A DNA stretch of 64,000 bases from Pseudocolwellia agarivorans (lineage in GTDB: Bacteria > Pseudomonadota > Gammaproteobacteria > Enterobacterales > Alteromonadaceae). Under the pieces are notes generated by a model. The model had not been told where the DNA came from. It made no database searches and worked only from the letters and a program-made list of their open reading frames with translations. Made by a program: the position numbers and the translations under genes. Location of the stretch: the NCBI RefSeq assembly GCF_002000085.1, contig NZ_MUZU01000003.1, forward strand, positions 62,001 to 126,000, read 5' to 3'. Below are positions 29,764 through 39,595 of the stretch, piece by piece (position 1 is the first letter of the stretch; each line of letters opens with the position of its first letter).

Positions 29764-30871
29764 TAGCTGCTTCCATTCTTTGTAGAACACACTCTACGTT
29801 TTTTTGCCAATCAAACCCTCTAGAATGCTCCAATATTTTGCTTTGTTCCCATTCAATAGTTAGAGCTTCTGAAATTGCTTTTTCTAGTTGAACGGTATTT
29901 TTAGACTCAACTAATAACCCCACATCTTTTGTTACTACCTCAGGTATCCCTCCGACAGTTGTAGCAACAACAGGAATACCGCATGCAAAAGCTTCAAGTA
30001 ACACGTTAGGCACGCCTTCTCGGTAACTTGGTAAAACAAGTAAAGAGCTGGCTCTAACCTTTTCAGCAACAAGATTTAAGGGAATTGAACCATGCACATT
30101 AATATTTAAATTTTGTGCTTGAGTGCATTGATTAATCGATTCTTTTAACGGTCCTTCACCTATAATATCTAGGTTTGCATCAGGATGGTATTTTTGCACT
30201 TCGGCAAAAGCTAATACAAGTTCATTTAGGCCTTTAGTGGGGATTAAACTACCAACAAATATAATACGCTTTTCATTAGTTGATTGGCTGTTTGGATAAA
30301 ATATGTCTCGATTTACACCGTTATAATTCACAAGTAATTTTTCTTTAGCAATGCCTGTATTTTCAAGAGAATCAGCTAAAGCTTGGCTAGCACAAAAGAT
30401 AGTACCGGCTTTTGAAAGCCACTTTTTAATAAGCTTACGCCTAGATGGAAATAATGTATTTTCATTAACATCAGTGCCATGAACTTTTACGAATAAAGGC
30501 AACTTCAACCATTTATTAATCATAGAAGATGCTACAGCATCAGGAAATCCCCATGATGTATATAAAACGTCTGGCTTGTGTTTCTTCATCCAAGGCAACA
30601 TAAAGAACAATGAAAATGCCTGAAAAAAAGGTACCAATCTTCGACCTATCTTAGGTATATAAAAATATGGACAATATTGCAGATTATTATTCGATTTACA
30701 GGCGGCTCTATTCTTGAAAAATTCAGTCCAAGGGAGTAGTAATACAATTTGAACATTATTATTTGCTGCTAATAAGTCGAACTGTTGCTTATTAAAACTT
30801 GCTCGATTAGGTCCCCAAGGTACGGGATACAAATTAGTAATTATTAGAATATTTTTACTTTGTGCTGACAT
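29744..30871 (-). CDS. Family 4 glycosyltransferase
   Basis: 375 residues, GT-B fold. The N-terminal block NILIITNLYPVPWGPNRASF and the C-terminal YREGVPNVLLEAFACGIPVVAT (E-x7-E pair) are typical GT4 signatures, with FVGSLIPTKGLNELV between them. It transfers one hexose-type sugar in repeat-unit assembly; the donor is unknown. The ATG at 30871 overlaps the stop of the preceding glycosyltransferase by one base, so translation is coupled. Confidence 0.92.
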   Translation of the reverse strand: MSAQSKNILIITNLYPVPWGPNRASFNKQQFDLLAANNNVQIVLLLPWTEFFKNRAACKSNNNLQYCPYFYIPKIGRRLVPFFQAFSLFFMLPWMKKHKPDVLYTSWGFPDAVASSMINKWLKLPLFVKVHGTDVNENTLFPSRRKLIKKWLSKAGTIFCASQALADSLENTGIAKEKLLVNYNGVNRDIFYPNSQSTNEKRIIFVGSLIPTKGLNELVLAFAEVQKYHPDANLDIIGEGPLKESINQCTQAQNLNINVHGSIPLNLVAEKVRASSLLVLPSYREGVPNVLLEAFACGIPVVATTVGGIPEVVTKDVGLLVESKNTVQLEKAISEALTIEWEQSKILEHSRGFDWQKNVECVLQRMEAANAIPKK

Positions 30872-32073
30872 TACTTGGCCAGTCGCTCATAAACAGAAAT
30901 ATACTGTTTTGCGGTATTTAACCAGTTTCTCTCTTCGGTCACAAAAGCCAATCCAGTTTCACTAATTTGGGTTAAAAGCTCTTCATCATCAATCACATTT
31001 AAAATTGTATTAGCTAATGCTTCACTGTTATCAGCTTCAAATAGAAAACCTGTTTTATTGTGCTCTATAAGTTCACGATGACCACCGATATCAGAAGCAA
31101 TAACAGGCTTGAATTGTGCCATTGACTCTAACGGTTTAAGTGGTGTTACTAACTCTGTTAATCTAATACTTTCACGAGGAAACACCATCACATTAGCCAA
31201 GCTATAATAGTCTCCAACATTTTCAAAAGGTACTCTGCCAACAAAAGTGACAAATTTGTCTAACTTCAATGCTGACACTTGTTTCTTTAAACTATCTAGC
31301 TCATTACCCGCACCTACGAGTAGTAGATGAATATCATCACGAGTCTTCGAAATAATGCTTATCGCATCAATAGCATATGACAAGCCTTCGTATTTAAAAA
31401 AGGTACCAATAAATGCAACCACTTTTTTTCCTGATAAATTAAGAGACTTTTCAAGTTCAGCATTACGTTCATGTAAAGGCTTAAAGTTATCGATATCAAC
31501 TGCATTAGGTGTTACATAAAGTTTAGATTCAGAAATACCACGCTTTATTAAATCTTGTTTTAAGCCATTACATATACAACTTACTGCATCAGCTTTATCA
31601 AAAGCGCTTTGTTCGATGGCTTTAATTGTTTTATATTTTAAGCTACCTTCAGTAGTTTTTCCTGTATCAACCGCTGCATCTTCCCATAAAGCTCTAACTT
31701 CGTAAGTCACAGGAATATTATATTTTTTACCTACTTTAATTGCAGCTAAAGCATTAAACATTGGGGAGTGTGTTTGAATAACATCTGGTTTATCAGCAAG
31801 TACAGCTTGCTCAATTCTTTTAGCTAAGTGATTAATATGATGAAGATAGTTAACAAATGGTATTTTTGTTAAAAAAGAACGAGATATTTGAGTACGTTCG
31901 TATACAACGCCATCTACATTCTCTTCCATTTCCTTAAAGTCTTGATATCGCTGACTTGTAAGTTGTCTAGTGATAATACCAAGTTTTCTTTGATGTCTAA
32001 TAATGGCATCAGATCTTAATGAATAACCACTGATGTTGGGTCGTGAATATTCTAATATGTGTAAAACTTTCAA
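30871..32073 (-). CDS. Exosortase A-associated family 4 glycosyltransferase
   Basis: 400 residues. The N-terminus (KVLHILEYSRPNISGYSLRS, then RHQRKLG and DGVVYERT) closely follows the pattern I remember for the Daro_2409-type glycosyltransferase specific to PEP-CTERM/exosortase A loci. The donor domain carries ELVTPLKPLESMA in place of the common E-x7-E motif, as in that group. The start is TTG at 32073, with AAGGA six bases upstream. It lies just after the initiating sugar transferase in transcription order, so it may add the second sugar. Confidence 0.88.
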   Translation of the reverse strand: MKVLHILEYSRPNISGYSLRSDAIIRHQRKLGIITRQLTSQRYQDFKEMEENVDGVVYERTQISRSFLTKIPFVNYLHHINHLAKRIEQAVLADKPDVIQTHSPMFNALAAIKVGKKYNIPVTYEVRALWEDAAVDTGKTTEGSLKYKTIKAIEQSAFDKADAVSCICNGLKQDLIKRGISESKLYVTPNAVDIDNFKPLHERNAELEKSLNLSGKKVVAFIGTFFKYEGLSYAIDAISIISKTRDDIHLLLVGAGNELDSLKKQVSALKLDKFVTFVGRVPFENVGDYYSLANVMVFPRESIRLTELVTPLKPLESMAQFKPVIASDIGGHRELIEHNKTGFLFEADNSEALANTILNVIDDEELLTQISETGLAFVTEERNWLNTAKQYISVYERLAK

Positions 32074-32107
32074 TTGAAATCCTTAAAACCACGTACAAAA
32101 ACTAAAA

Positions 32108-33511
32108 TTATCGACCCTTACCAAATAAGACTATTTCGACTGTTCTTATCAAAATCAATAAATCTAATAAAAAGCTTCTATGTTTTATATAATAAAGATC
32201 GTATTTCAGCTTTTCTAAAGAATCTTTTTCTGTAGAACCATATGGGTACTTTAATTGTGCCCAACCTGTAAGGCCTGGTTTTACATTGTGCCTTTCATTG
32301 TAGTAAGGTATATTTTTAATTAATTGCTGTACAAACTCAGGTCTTTCTGGCCTAGGCCCAACAAATCCCATATCGCCTAAAATAACATTATATATTTGGG
32401 GTAACTCATCAATTCTATATTTACGAATGAACTTTCCAATTTTAGTTGTACGATCATCATTTAGTTGCGCCATTTGTGCGCCATCTTTCTCAGCATCAAT
32501 ACGCATACTTCTAAATTTAATAATATTGAAGGCTTTACCATCTAAACCAACTCGTTCTTGAAAATAAAAAACAGGCGCCTTTAATCCTTCATCAAGTTTA
32601 ATTAGAATCGTAGTAATTAGCATGACGGGCCATGTAATCAAAAGAAGAGTAAATGCCATACTCGCATTAAAAAACCAATCTAAAGTATTTCTTAAATGGT
32701 TAGCCGATGAAAAACCATTCGAGTATATAACCCAGCTTGGATAAATAAGATTAACGGCTATTTGCCCCGTTTCTCTTTCAATGAAATCTAAAATTTCAGT
32801 AATTTCAACACCACGAATTTTACAAGCAAACAGTTCATCAACAGGTAAGTTATTTCGTCGTTCATCACTCGCGACTACAATTTCATCTATTCCGTGTTCT
32901 AATGCGTAATTTACTAAAGAGCCATCAAAGTCAATGCGATTTTCATTTACAACACCGGCATCTAAATCACCTTCCATCACAATAAAGCCATGAACATGAA
33001 AACCCTGTCGATCAACATCTCTTCTCATTCTTTTTTCAATAATAGACGCTCTTTCTCCAGCACCTAAAACTAATATTTTTCTTTTATTAAAACCAAAAAA
33101 ATCTAGTTTTAAAGTGATATAACGAAAGCTACAACCTAACACTAAACTCATCAATGATGACATTGCTAAAATATCAATAGGTAAAGATTTAATCCCATAA
33201 AAAGGATTAATTAAGGTAACGATAAAGAAACCTATAGCAACAGCAACTAATTGACGTCTGGCCACTCCTCGGAAATTCTCTCGAAGTTTAGAGTCATACA
33301 AGCCTAAAGCTAGTGAAGAAAGTTGAATAACCAAAGCAAAAACAAAGGAATACACGAAAAGAGTATTAATAGGAGTATTTATATTACTAATGAAATTAAA
33401 TAGATCATTAATATATACAGTAATTAACAACGCACCTGCAAATAAAAGCAATTCCACTAATACTATTGTTTTACTACCCATAGACAGATCTTGAAACTTA
33501 GGACTAGACAT
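32108..33511 (-). CDS. Undecaprenyl-phosphate sugar phosphotransferase (initiating enzyme), exosortase type
   Basis: 467 residues: four N-terminal membrane helices, a nucleotide-binding-like GAGERA segment, a further helix at about 268-290, and the C-terminal bacterial sugar transferase domain (FYFQERVGLDGKAFNIIKFR, RIDELPQIYNV, GPRPERPEF, KPGLTGWAQ). The architecture is that of polyisoprenyl-phosphate hexose-1-phosphate transferases; in exosortase A loci this is the PEP-CTERM-associated sugar transferase. It loads the first sugar onto the lipid carrier. It is first gene of the minus-strand run and diverges from the export genes. Confidence 0.93.
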   Translation of the reverse strand: MSSPKFQDLSMGSKTIVLVELLLFAGALLITVYINDLFNFISNINTPINTLFVYSFVFALVIQLSSLALGLYDSKLRENFRGVARRQLVAVAIGFFIVTLINPFYGIKSLPIDILAMSSLMSLVLGCSFRYITLKLDFFGFNKRKILVLGAGERASIIEKRMRRDVDRQGFHVHGFIVMEGDLDAGVVNENRIDFDGSLVNYALEHGIDEIVVASDERRNNLPVDELFACKIRGVEITEILDFIERETGQIAVNLIYPSWVIYSNGFSSANHLRNTLDWFFNASMAFTLLLITWPVMLITTILIKLDEGLKAPVFYFQERVGLDGKAFNIIKFRSMRIDAEKDGAQMAQLNDDRTTKIGKFIRKYRIDELPQIYNVILGDMGFVGPRPERPEFVQQLIKNIPYYNERHNVKPGLTGWAQLKYPYGSTEKDSLEKLKYDLYYIKHRSFLLDLLILIRTVEIVLFGKGR

Positions 33512-33728
33512 ATGAAATTAACATTCCCTTATGAAATATGCTTATAATGCTTTGAAACTGGTGCATATTAGAATTCATACCATTACAAATGTAAAGATAC
33601 TAATAAGCTTATAGTATCAATATAATTAATTATTTAACATCAATTAAATAATGTGCATCGCGACCAAAAATAAAATACAATCATAAAAATATATATCTCT
33701 TTTAATTTTGACAATAAAGGTTACCACC
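33512..33728. promoter_or_regulatory. Divergent promoter region between sugar-assembly and export operons
   Basis: 217 bases, very AT-rich, with the leftward biosynthetic run on one side and the rightward export run on the other, so it holds the control elements for both. I see no firm -35/-10 pair or operator. An AAGG at 33717-33720 serves the ATG at 33729. Confidence 0.5.
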
Positions 33729-34367
33729 ATGGAAAATCGCTGGATTAAACAATTTATACTTACTATTTTGATATGCTCAGCCCAGTTTCTATTGGGCTGT
33801 AGTTCTCATAATACGCTACCATCGGCTACAGTACACTCATCTACCACGGTAGATGTATCATCTTACAAATATTTAATTGGTGCAGGTGATGTTGTTAACA
33901 TATTTGTTTGGCGAGAGCCTGAAGTATCTGGCACATTTACTGTTAGACCTGACGGTATGATAACGACTTCATTAGTTGAAGATATTAAAGTTTCAGGCAA
34001 AACACCTACAGAGTTAGCTAGAACGATAGAAAATGTTTTAAGCACTTATGTTAAAGAGCCTGTAGTTACTGTTACTGTTAACGAATTTAATGGTCCTTTT
34101 AGCGAGCAGATACGCGTTATTGGCGAAGCTACATCTCCTCGTGCAATAAATTATAAACAACACATGACTTTGCTCGATGTTATGATTGGTGTAGGCGGAT
34201 TAACAGAGTTTGCAAATGGTAATGGCGCTTTATTGGTTAGAGTAGAAAATGGCGAACAAAAACAATATCAAGTTTTAATTGAAGATTTAATTAAAAACGG
34301 TGAGATATCGGCTAATGTTGATGTGTTACCTGGCGATATTATTGTAATCCCTGAAACGTGGTTTTAA
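33729..34367 (+). CDS. Polysaccharide export lipoprotein (Wza-like), exosortase type
   Basis: 212 residues from the ATG at 33729, which has AAGG eight bases upstream; a TTG seven codons earlier is unlikely. A lipobox (LLGC, Cys24) ends the signal. The Poly_export domain (YLIGAGDVVNIFVWREPEVSG, then RPDGMITTSLVEDIKVSG) and an SLBB-like region follow. It forms or contributes to the outer-membrane export channel. At about 210 residues it is shorter than E. coli Wza, as usual for the exosortase-locus version. It leads the rightward export run. Confidence 0.93.
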   Translation: MENRWIKQFILTILICSAQFLLGCSSHNTLPSATVHSSTTVDVSSYKYLIGAGDVVNIFVWREPEVSGTFTVRPDGMITTSLVEDIKVSGKTPTELARTIENVLSTYVKEPVVTVTVNEFNGPFSEQIRVIGEATSPRAINYKQHMTLLDVMIGVGGLTEFANGNGALLVRVENGEQKQYQVLIEDLIKNGEISANVDVLPGDIIVIPETWF

Positions 34368-34435
34368 ATATAGTTATAACGAATAAAATTTAAATTTTAT
34401 TGTAATATTTTATCCCATATTTTTAGAGGTAGGGA

Positions 34436-36025
34436 ATGCAAGAAATAATTGAACAAGTATTGGATTATTTGAAAGGTATATGGATAAAACGTAGATATCT
34501 AATGATATCTACTTGGATTATCTGTCCTATTGGATGGTTGTTTATTGCTCAGCTAGATGATGTATATGAATCCGAAGCTATCGTTTTTGCAGATACGCAA
34601 TCTATTTTAGGACCATTATTAAAAGGTATAACTGTTGAAACTAATACAGAAGCCCAAATTCAATTAATGGTTAAAACCTTACTAAGTCGTTCAAACTTAG
34701 AGCGTATCACTCGTATGACTGATTTTGATGTACGAGTTAAAAACGATAAAGAATATGAATTGCTCATCGATAGCCTAAAAGAAGATATAATCATTAAAAA
34801 AACGGGGGGGAAACGTCAGAATATCTTCAAAATTTCTTTTGAAGACAAAGATCCCGAAATGGCCAGAGATGTTGTTCAAGCAGTGCTTACTGTATTTATC
34901 GAAACAACGATAGGTGAAAATAGAAACGATTCTGATTCTGCACAAAAATTCTTAACAACTCAGATTAATGAATATGAAAGTAGACTATTAGCAGCAGAAA
35001 ATAGACTAACTGATTTTAAACAAAAATATAACGACGTTTTACCTAACCAATATGGTGGATATTACCAAAAACTGACCGTTGCGAAAGAACAATTAAAAGG
35101 TATTGAGCTTGGACTTCTTGAAACTCAAACGCAATTAAAATCAGCAAAAGCTCAGTTACCCGATAAAAACACCGAAAAAAGTCAAGCTCCTGACAGTATA
35201 AAAAATAATAATTCAATTGAAACAACTTATGATGAGCGCATAACCGAATTAGAAACATCATTAGACAGTTTACTTGTTAGATATACAGAGAAGCATCCTG
35301 ATATTATTGAAATTAAAAACAGACTAGCACACCTTAAAAAGCAACGAAGTGATGAGATTGATAAGTATTTAGAAACATCTACTGATGAAAATGCTAATTA
35401 CTCATTAAGTCAAAGCCCTGTTACTCAAGGGATTTTAATGCAAATAAATCAACTAGAAAATCAAGTTGCTTCATTTACTGTTAGAGCTGAAAACTATAGA
35501 AAGGAAGTAGCTGATTTAGAAAGCAAAATACATATTCTTCCCGAAATAGAGGCTGAGTTAGTAGCCCTTAATCGAGGTTACAACATCACCAAAGAAAAGT
35601 ATGAAGAATTATTAACACGTAGAGAAACAGCTCAACTAGCTAAACAAGCTGACGACTCTAATAGTAAAATAAAGTTTAATGTCATTGAACCCCCGCGAGC
35701 ACCTGCAGAACCAACAGGGCCAAAACGCATCTTACTTACTATAGTAATGTTATTTTTAGGGCTTGGTGCTGGAACAGCTTTATCTCTCTTGGTGAGTCAA
35801 ATAAATCCTGTGGTAACTTCAGGCTCTCAAGTATCAAGGTTAACGGGTATCCCTATTTTTGGTGTGGTTTCAGCATCCGAACATTTAGGGTTGCAGAAAT
35901 GGCATAAAAAGAAAACGCTGATATTTATCATATCAAATATACTATTACTGATATTATTAGCTGCTTTTCTAGCTTACGCTTTATATCCTGAAGCAATTAA
36001 AGCACCGTTAAGAAGGATTTTTTAA
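34436..36025 (+). CDS. Polysaccharide chain-length determinant (Wzz/GumC-like), exosortase type
   Basis: 529 residues. A membrane helix at about 22-38 and another at about 495-517 bracket a long periplasmic coiled-coil region (about 170-400). Before the second helix is a Pro-rich PPRAPAEPTGPKR segment, the polysaccharide co-polymerase signature. It sets polymer length and couples with the tyrosine kinase encoded next. A strong AGGTAGGG site precedes the ATG, and the kinase gene follows after 3 bases. Confidence 0.93.
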   Translation: MQEIIEQVLDYLKGIWIKRRYLMISTWIICPIGWLFIAQLDDVYESEAIVFADTQSILGPLLKGITVETNTEAQIQLMVKTLLSRSNLERITRMTDFDVRVKNDKEYELLIDSLKEDIIIKKTGGKRQNIFKISFEDKDPEMARDVVQAVLTVFIETTIGENRNDSDSAQKFLTTQINEYESRLLAAENRLTDFKQKYNDVLPNQYGGYYQKLTVAKEQLKGIELGLLETQTQLKSAKAQLPDKNTEKSQAPDSIKNNNSIETTYDERITELETSLDSLLVRYTEKHPDIIEIKNRLAHLKKQRSDEIDKYLETSTDENANYSLSQSPVTQGILMQINQLENQVASFTVRAENYRKEVADLESKIHILPEIEAELVALNRGYNITKEKYEELLTRRETAQLAKQADDSNSKIKFNVIEPPRAPAEPTGPKRILLTIVMLFLGLGAGTALSLLVSQINPVVTSGSQVSRLTGIPIFGVVSASEHLGLQKWHKKKTLIFIISNILLLILLAAFLAYALYPEAIKAPLRRIF

Positions 36026-36028
36026 ATT

Positions 36029-36883
36029 ATGAGTACTATAGAAAAAGCTTTAGCTAAACAAAATAGTACAGATACATCTAAAGTTGAAGTATCTGCTCAA
36101 GAAAATATAATTCAAACACCTTCTGAACATATTAAGAATCAAATATCAGAAGATTTAAAAATAGATAAAGTATCTTTAGCTGAGCGCGGCTATCTTATTG
36201 ATTCAGGTTCGAGACAAAGCATCAAAGACGAATTCAGACAAATAAAACGTAAATTATTAAATAATGCTTTTGGTGCCGCTTCTAAAACATTAGATAACAG
36301 TAACCTTGTAATGGTAAGTAGCTCAAAGCCTAATGAAGGGAAAACATTTGTTTCAATAAATCTTGCACTCAGCATCGCCTTAGAGCAAGATAAAACAGTT
36401 CTTTTAATAGATGCGGATGTATTAAGACCTAGTATCAATAGAGAGCTAGGAGTGGGCAATGTTCCCGGATTAATTGAATATTTATTAGGAGAAAAGGCGG
36501 GGATAGCTGATATAATTTATAATACAAATATTGATAAGTTAAAAATTATACCAGCCGGTGAACCTCACCATTTATCAAACGAATTATTAGCAAGCGATAA
36601 AATGGAATCACTAGCGAAAGAATTAGCAGAGCGCTACCCTGATAGAATAGTGATTTTTGATTGCCCTCCATTAATCGGCGTAACCGAAACTCTTGTGCTC
36701 GCCAACTTAATGGGGCAAGCAATAGTTGTAGTTGAAGAATCCAAAACTCAACTCTCTGACATTCAAAAAGCTACTGAAAACTTAAGTGATGATTTAGCTT
36801 TAGGTTTAGTTTTAAATAAAGCAATAAAATCCCATAAGGATATGTATGGCTACTATGGCTATGGATATGGTTCGAAAGCATAA
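36029..36883 (+). CDS. Tyrosine autokinase (BY-kinase), exosortase type
   Basis: 284 residues, a stand-alone cytoplasmic BY-kinase. The Walker A-like SSKPNEGKT (98-106), the Walker A' LLIDAD (126-131) and a hydrophobic F-D-C-P-P Walker B are visible. The C-terminus is a tyrosine cluster (MYGYYGYGYG), the usual autophosphorylation site. It would phosphorylate itself in a cycle with the chain-length protein encoded upstream. The 3' end overlaps the start of the beta-barrel gene by 38 bases in another frame. Confidence 0.94.
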   Translation: MSTIEKALAKQNSTDTSKVEVSAQENIIQTPSEHIKNQISEDLKIDKVSLAERGYLIDSGSRQSIKDEFRQIKRKLLNNAFGAASKTLDNSNLVMVSSSKPNEGKTFVSINLALSIALEQDKTVLLIDADVLRPSINRELGVGNVPGLIEYLLGEKAGIADIIYNTNIDKLKIIPAGEPHHLSNELLASDKMESLAKELAERYPDRIVIFDCPPLIGVTETLVLANLMGQAIVVVEESKTQLSDIQKATENLSDDLALGLVLNKAIKSHKDMYGYYGYGYGSKA

Positions 36884-38438
36884 ATATTTATTAAGTATAG
36901 TTTTATTATCTACGCACTCATTAGTGCAAGCTAATGAGTGGACTTTTGATCCTGCTATAAAAATTAATGAAACTTATTCCGATAATATTAACTTTAACAA
37001 CCAAAATAAAAATTCTACGTTTGTTAATCAAACCGGCTTAAGTTTAAGTTCAACATATATTGCTCAGTATGCTTCATATAATATTGATCTTGAATCATTC
37101 TATGCCTCTTATAGTCATGATAGCGCCCTTAATGATAGCTTCATTTCTTTGGATGGCGACTTTAATATTCAATTATGGCCAAATGGTATATCTTTAGTAG
37201 GCTCAGCATCAATACAAAACAGCCCTCGTAATACTTCTGCTAATGTTTACGCTGATATAGTATCAGGGGATACAGTTCAGGTGGAACGATACTCAAGTGG
37301 TTTGAGTTATAACATTAGCAATAGCCAATACAATTTATCATCGACTTTGGTATATAACACGACAAGATCAGAAGATAACATCTCTGAACAGGATGGCTAT
37401 ACTGCAACACTTAATTCAAGAAATGGTAATAATAGTCGTTATATATTCTGGGACTTATCCAATAACTATAATGAACGGGAAAATAACAACCGTACAAGCC
37501 GATCATATCAAAGTGAAACTAAAATAGGTTTGATCACACCTTACAAACTTAATCCCTTTATACGTTATTATGATGAAGATAACTCTGGTAATTTAGCTTC
37601 TAACCAGCAGATAGAATCAAATTCGTATGGTGCTGGTCTACGCTGGTTATTGACACCACGTTTGATAGTAGACCTATCGTACAATATCCCTTTAAACAAA
37701 AGTAAATTAACAGATAACGAACAAAAAGATAATTACTACGACATTAGTATTAATTGGCAGCCATCGAGAAGAACCACTTTAAACGCTAATATTTCTCAAC
37801 GTTTTTATGGCGATAGCTACAATCTAAATTTAACTCATAAAAACAAGCGATTAACTAATACAATAATTTACGATGAATCAATTCAAACATTCACTAGAGA
37901 TAGCTTTGAAATCGATAATGAAGGTTTTTTTCTTTGTCCACAAGACATAGATAACTTTACTTACGATCAGTGTTTTATCAATAATACAAACCCGTTAGAC
38001 GATAATTCATTAAGAGTTATACCTAGCCTAAAACTAGTTGAAGATGATAATTTTTCTTTAAATAAAAGACTAAATTGGATTTCATCTTTAGCATTAAGTC
38101 GTACAACCTTTAGATTAAGCCTTCAGCGCAATGAACGTTTAAACCTTTCTACTAACGTTGAAGGTTTACGACAGAATGCTGACTTTTCAATATCTAGAAA
38201 GATAAGTGGTTATTCGACAATAGAAGCATCTGCTTCATATACAGAAACGAATAACTTTATTAATTTACCTCGCGAGCAAAATAGTCAATATAGATATTAC
38301 AAGATCAACTACAAAAGAGAGCTCAACAAAACACTTTCATTTGATATAAATATAAGCCATTTAAATAGAGCATCAGATCCTGCAGTATTTGTATATAAAG
38401 AAAATCGTATAAGTTTAGAATTGAAAAAGGTTTTATAG
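36846..38438 (+). CDS. Outer-membrane beta-barrel protein, exosortase/PEP-CTERM system
   Basis: 530 residues. After a basic stretch, a signal peptide (KYLLSIVLLSTHSLVQA) is followed by alternating polar/hydrophobic strands rich in Asn, Ser and Tyr to the end, typical of a large outer-membrane barrel. The order export protein, chain-length protein, kinase, barrel and ATPase is the conserved exosortase A arrangement, where this family is annotated as an uncharacterised PEP-CTERM-associated barrel. It may be the exit pore. The start at 36846 has AAGGA five bases upstream; an ATG at 36867 is another option. Confidence 0.85.
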   Translation: MATMAMDMVRKHKYLLSIVLLSTHSLVQANEWTFDPAIKINETYSDNINFNNQNKNSTFVNQTGLSLSSTYIAQYASYNIDLESFYASYSHDSALNDSFISLDGDFNIQLWPNGISLVGSASIQNSPRNTSANVYADIVSGDTVQVERYSSGLSYNISNSQYNLSSTLVYNTTRSEDNISEQDGYTATLNSRNGNNSRYIFWDLSNNYNERENNNRTSRSYQSETKIGLITPYKLNPFIRYYDEDNSGNLASNQQIESNSYGAGLRWLLTPRLIVDLSYNIPLNKSKLTDNEQKDNYYDISINWQPSRRTTLNANISQRFYGDSYNLNLTHKNKRLTNTIIYDESIQTFTRDSFEIDNEGFFLCPQDIDNFTYDQCFINNTNPLDDNSLRVIPSLKLVEDDNFSLNKRLNWISSLALSRTTFRLSLQRNERLNLSTNVEGLRQNADFSISRKISGYSTIEASASYTETNNFINLPREQNSQYRYYKINYKRELNKTLSFDINISHLNRASDPAVFVYKENRISLELKKVL

Positions 38439-38442
38439 CAGT

Positions 38443-39480
38443 ATGTACGAAAGTTATTATGGATTTAAAGAACGCCCTTTTCAGCTTAGTCCTGATCCGC
38501 GTTTCTTCTTTGCATCTAATCACCATCAACGTGCAATGTCTTATCTACAGTACGGATTAGATCAAGGCGAAGGCTTTATTGTTATTACAGGTCCAATAGG
38601 GACAGGTAAGTCTACACTTGCTCGTAACCTATTAAACAATATTAAAGATTCTAAAATTGTTGCCGCGCAACTCGTCACGACTAAGCTTAATCCCCAAGAA
38701 TTATTAGAACTGGTTATCTCAGAGTTTAATATACAGACTAACGGAAACAGCAAAGCAGAATTGCTTCAAGCCATTGAAAAATTTTTAATCTCTCTACATC
38801 AACAAGGTAAAAAAGCATTACTGTTAGTGGATGAAGCACAAAACTTACCACTTGAAACTGTAGAAGAATTAAGAATGTTGTCTAATTTTCAATTAGACAA
38901 CAAACCACTAATTCAAAGCTTTTTATTAGGGCAAGAAGAATTAAAAGGAATTATACAGGCGCCATCAATGGAGCAATTCAGGCAACGCATTATTGCTTCA
39001 GCCCATTTAAAACCATTAACAACCGAAGAAGTTAAAGAGTATATCAATCATCGACTTCAACAAGCAGGCTGCACTAAAGAAAATGTATTCTCTGAGTCGG
39101 CTTTTGAGATTATTCATGCAAAAACCTTAGGCGTACCTCGAAAAATCAATATTTTTGTAGATCGTTTATTACTTTTTGGTTTCCTCGAAGAGCTTTCATG
39201 TATTGATGATAAAGCTATTAATGAAGTTGCTATTGAAATGGAAGTGGAGCTTACAGGTTCTATTAATAATAATGTTTTAGAAAGCAATGAACCTTCTCAA
39301 AAACAAGCTATTGTTAATTCACCTGAAAAAGTTGAAAATATTAAAGATGTTTTGCGAGAAGTTGAAGAAATACTCGAAACCTCAATTAAACAAAAAATAA
39401 AAATGGCGAGGTATGTCGATAAACTACTTAAGCATAAAAATAGACTTTACGCTGAAACAAACTTTGATGATAAAAAATAA
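38443..39480 (+). CDS. AAA ATPase, exosortase A system-associated (ExeA-like)
   Basis: 345 residues. The N-terminal MYESYYGFKERPFQLSPDPR is the hallmark start of the family; Walker A is GPIGTGKST (50-58) and Walker B is ALLLVDEAQ. An arginine-finger region (QFRQRI) follows, and the last 80 residues are a coiled, charged tail. This family resembles ExeA of type II secretion and is regularly present in exosortase A loci; a role in assembling the export machinery is inferred. It is the final gene of the export run, followed by a hairpin terminator. Confidence 0.92.
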   Translation: MYESYYGFKERPFQLSPDPRFFFASNHHQRAMSYLQYGLDQGEGFIVITGPIGTGKSTLARNLLNNIKDSKIVAAQLVTTKLNPQELLELVISEFNIQTNGNSKAELLQAIEKFLISLHQQGKKALLLVDEAQNLPLETVEELRMLSNFQLDNKPLIQSFLLGQEELKGIIQAPSMEQFRQRIIASAHLKPLTTEEVKEYINHRLQQAGCTKENVFSESAFEIIHAKTLGVPRKINIFVDRLLLFGFLEELSCIDDKAINEVAIEMEVELTGSINNNVLESNEPSQKQAIVNSPEKVENIKDVLREVEEILETSIKQKIKMARYVDKLLKHKNRLYAETNFDDKK

Positions 39481-39489
39481 AATCATGAT

Positions 39490-39516
39490 AAAAGAGCTTA
39501 ATTTTAAGCTCTTTTT
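39490..39516 (+). terminator. Rho-independent terminator after the export operon
   Basis: AAAAGAGCTTA / TAAGCTCTTTT arms with a short AT loop, followed by a T-rich stretch, ten bases after the ATPase stop. It marks the 3' end of the exosortase polysaccharide locus. Confidence 0.8.
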
Positions 39517-39595
39517 AATTTATAACTAGCAATCACCTATACTCCTATCTTCGCTATAATACGCATCGACAGTCCTTTAATATTACGAGATTTTT

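Noticed and set aside
33708-33728. TTG start for the export lipoprotein
   Set aside because: The ATG at 33729 has AAGG eight bases upstream and gives a standard lipoprotein signal.
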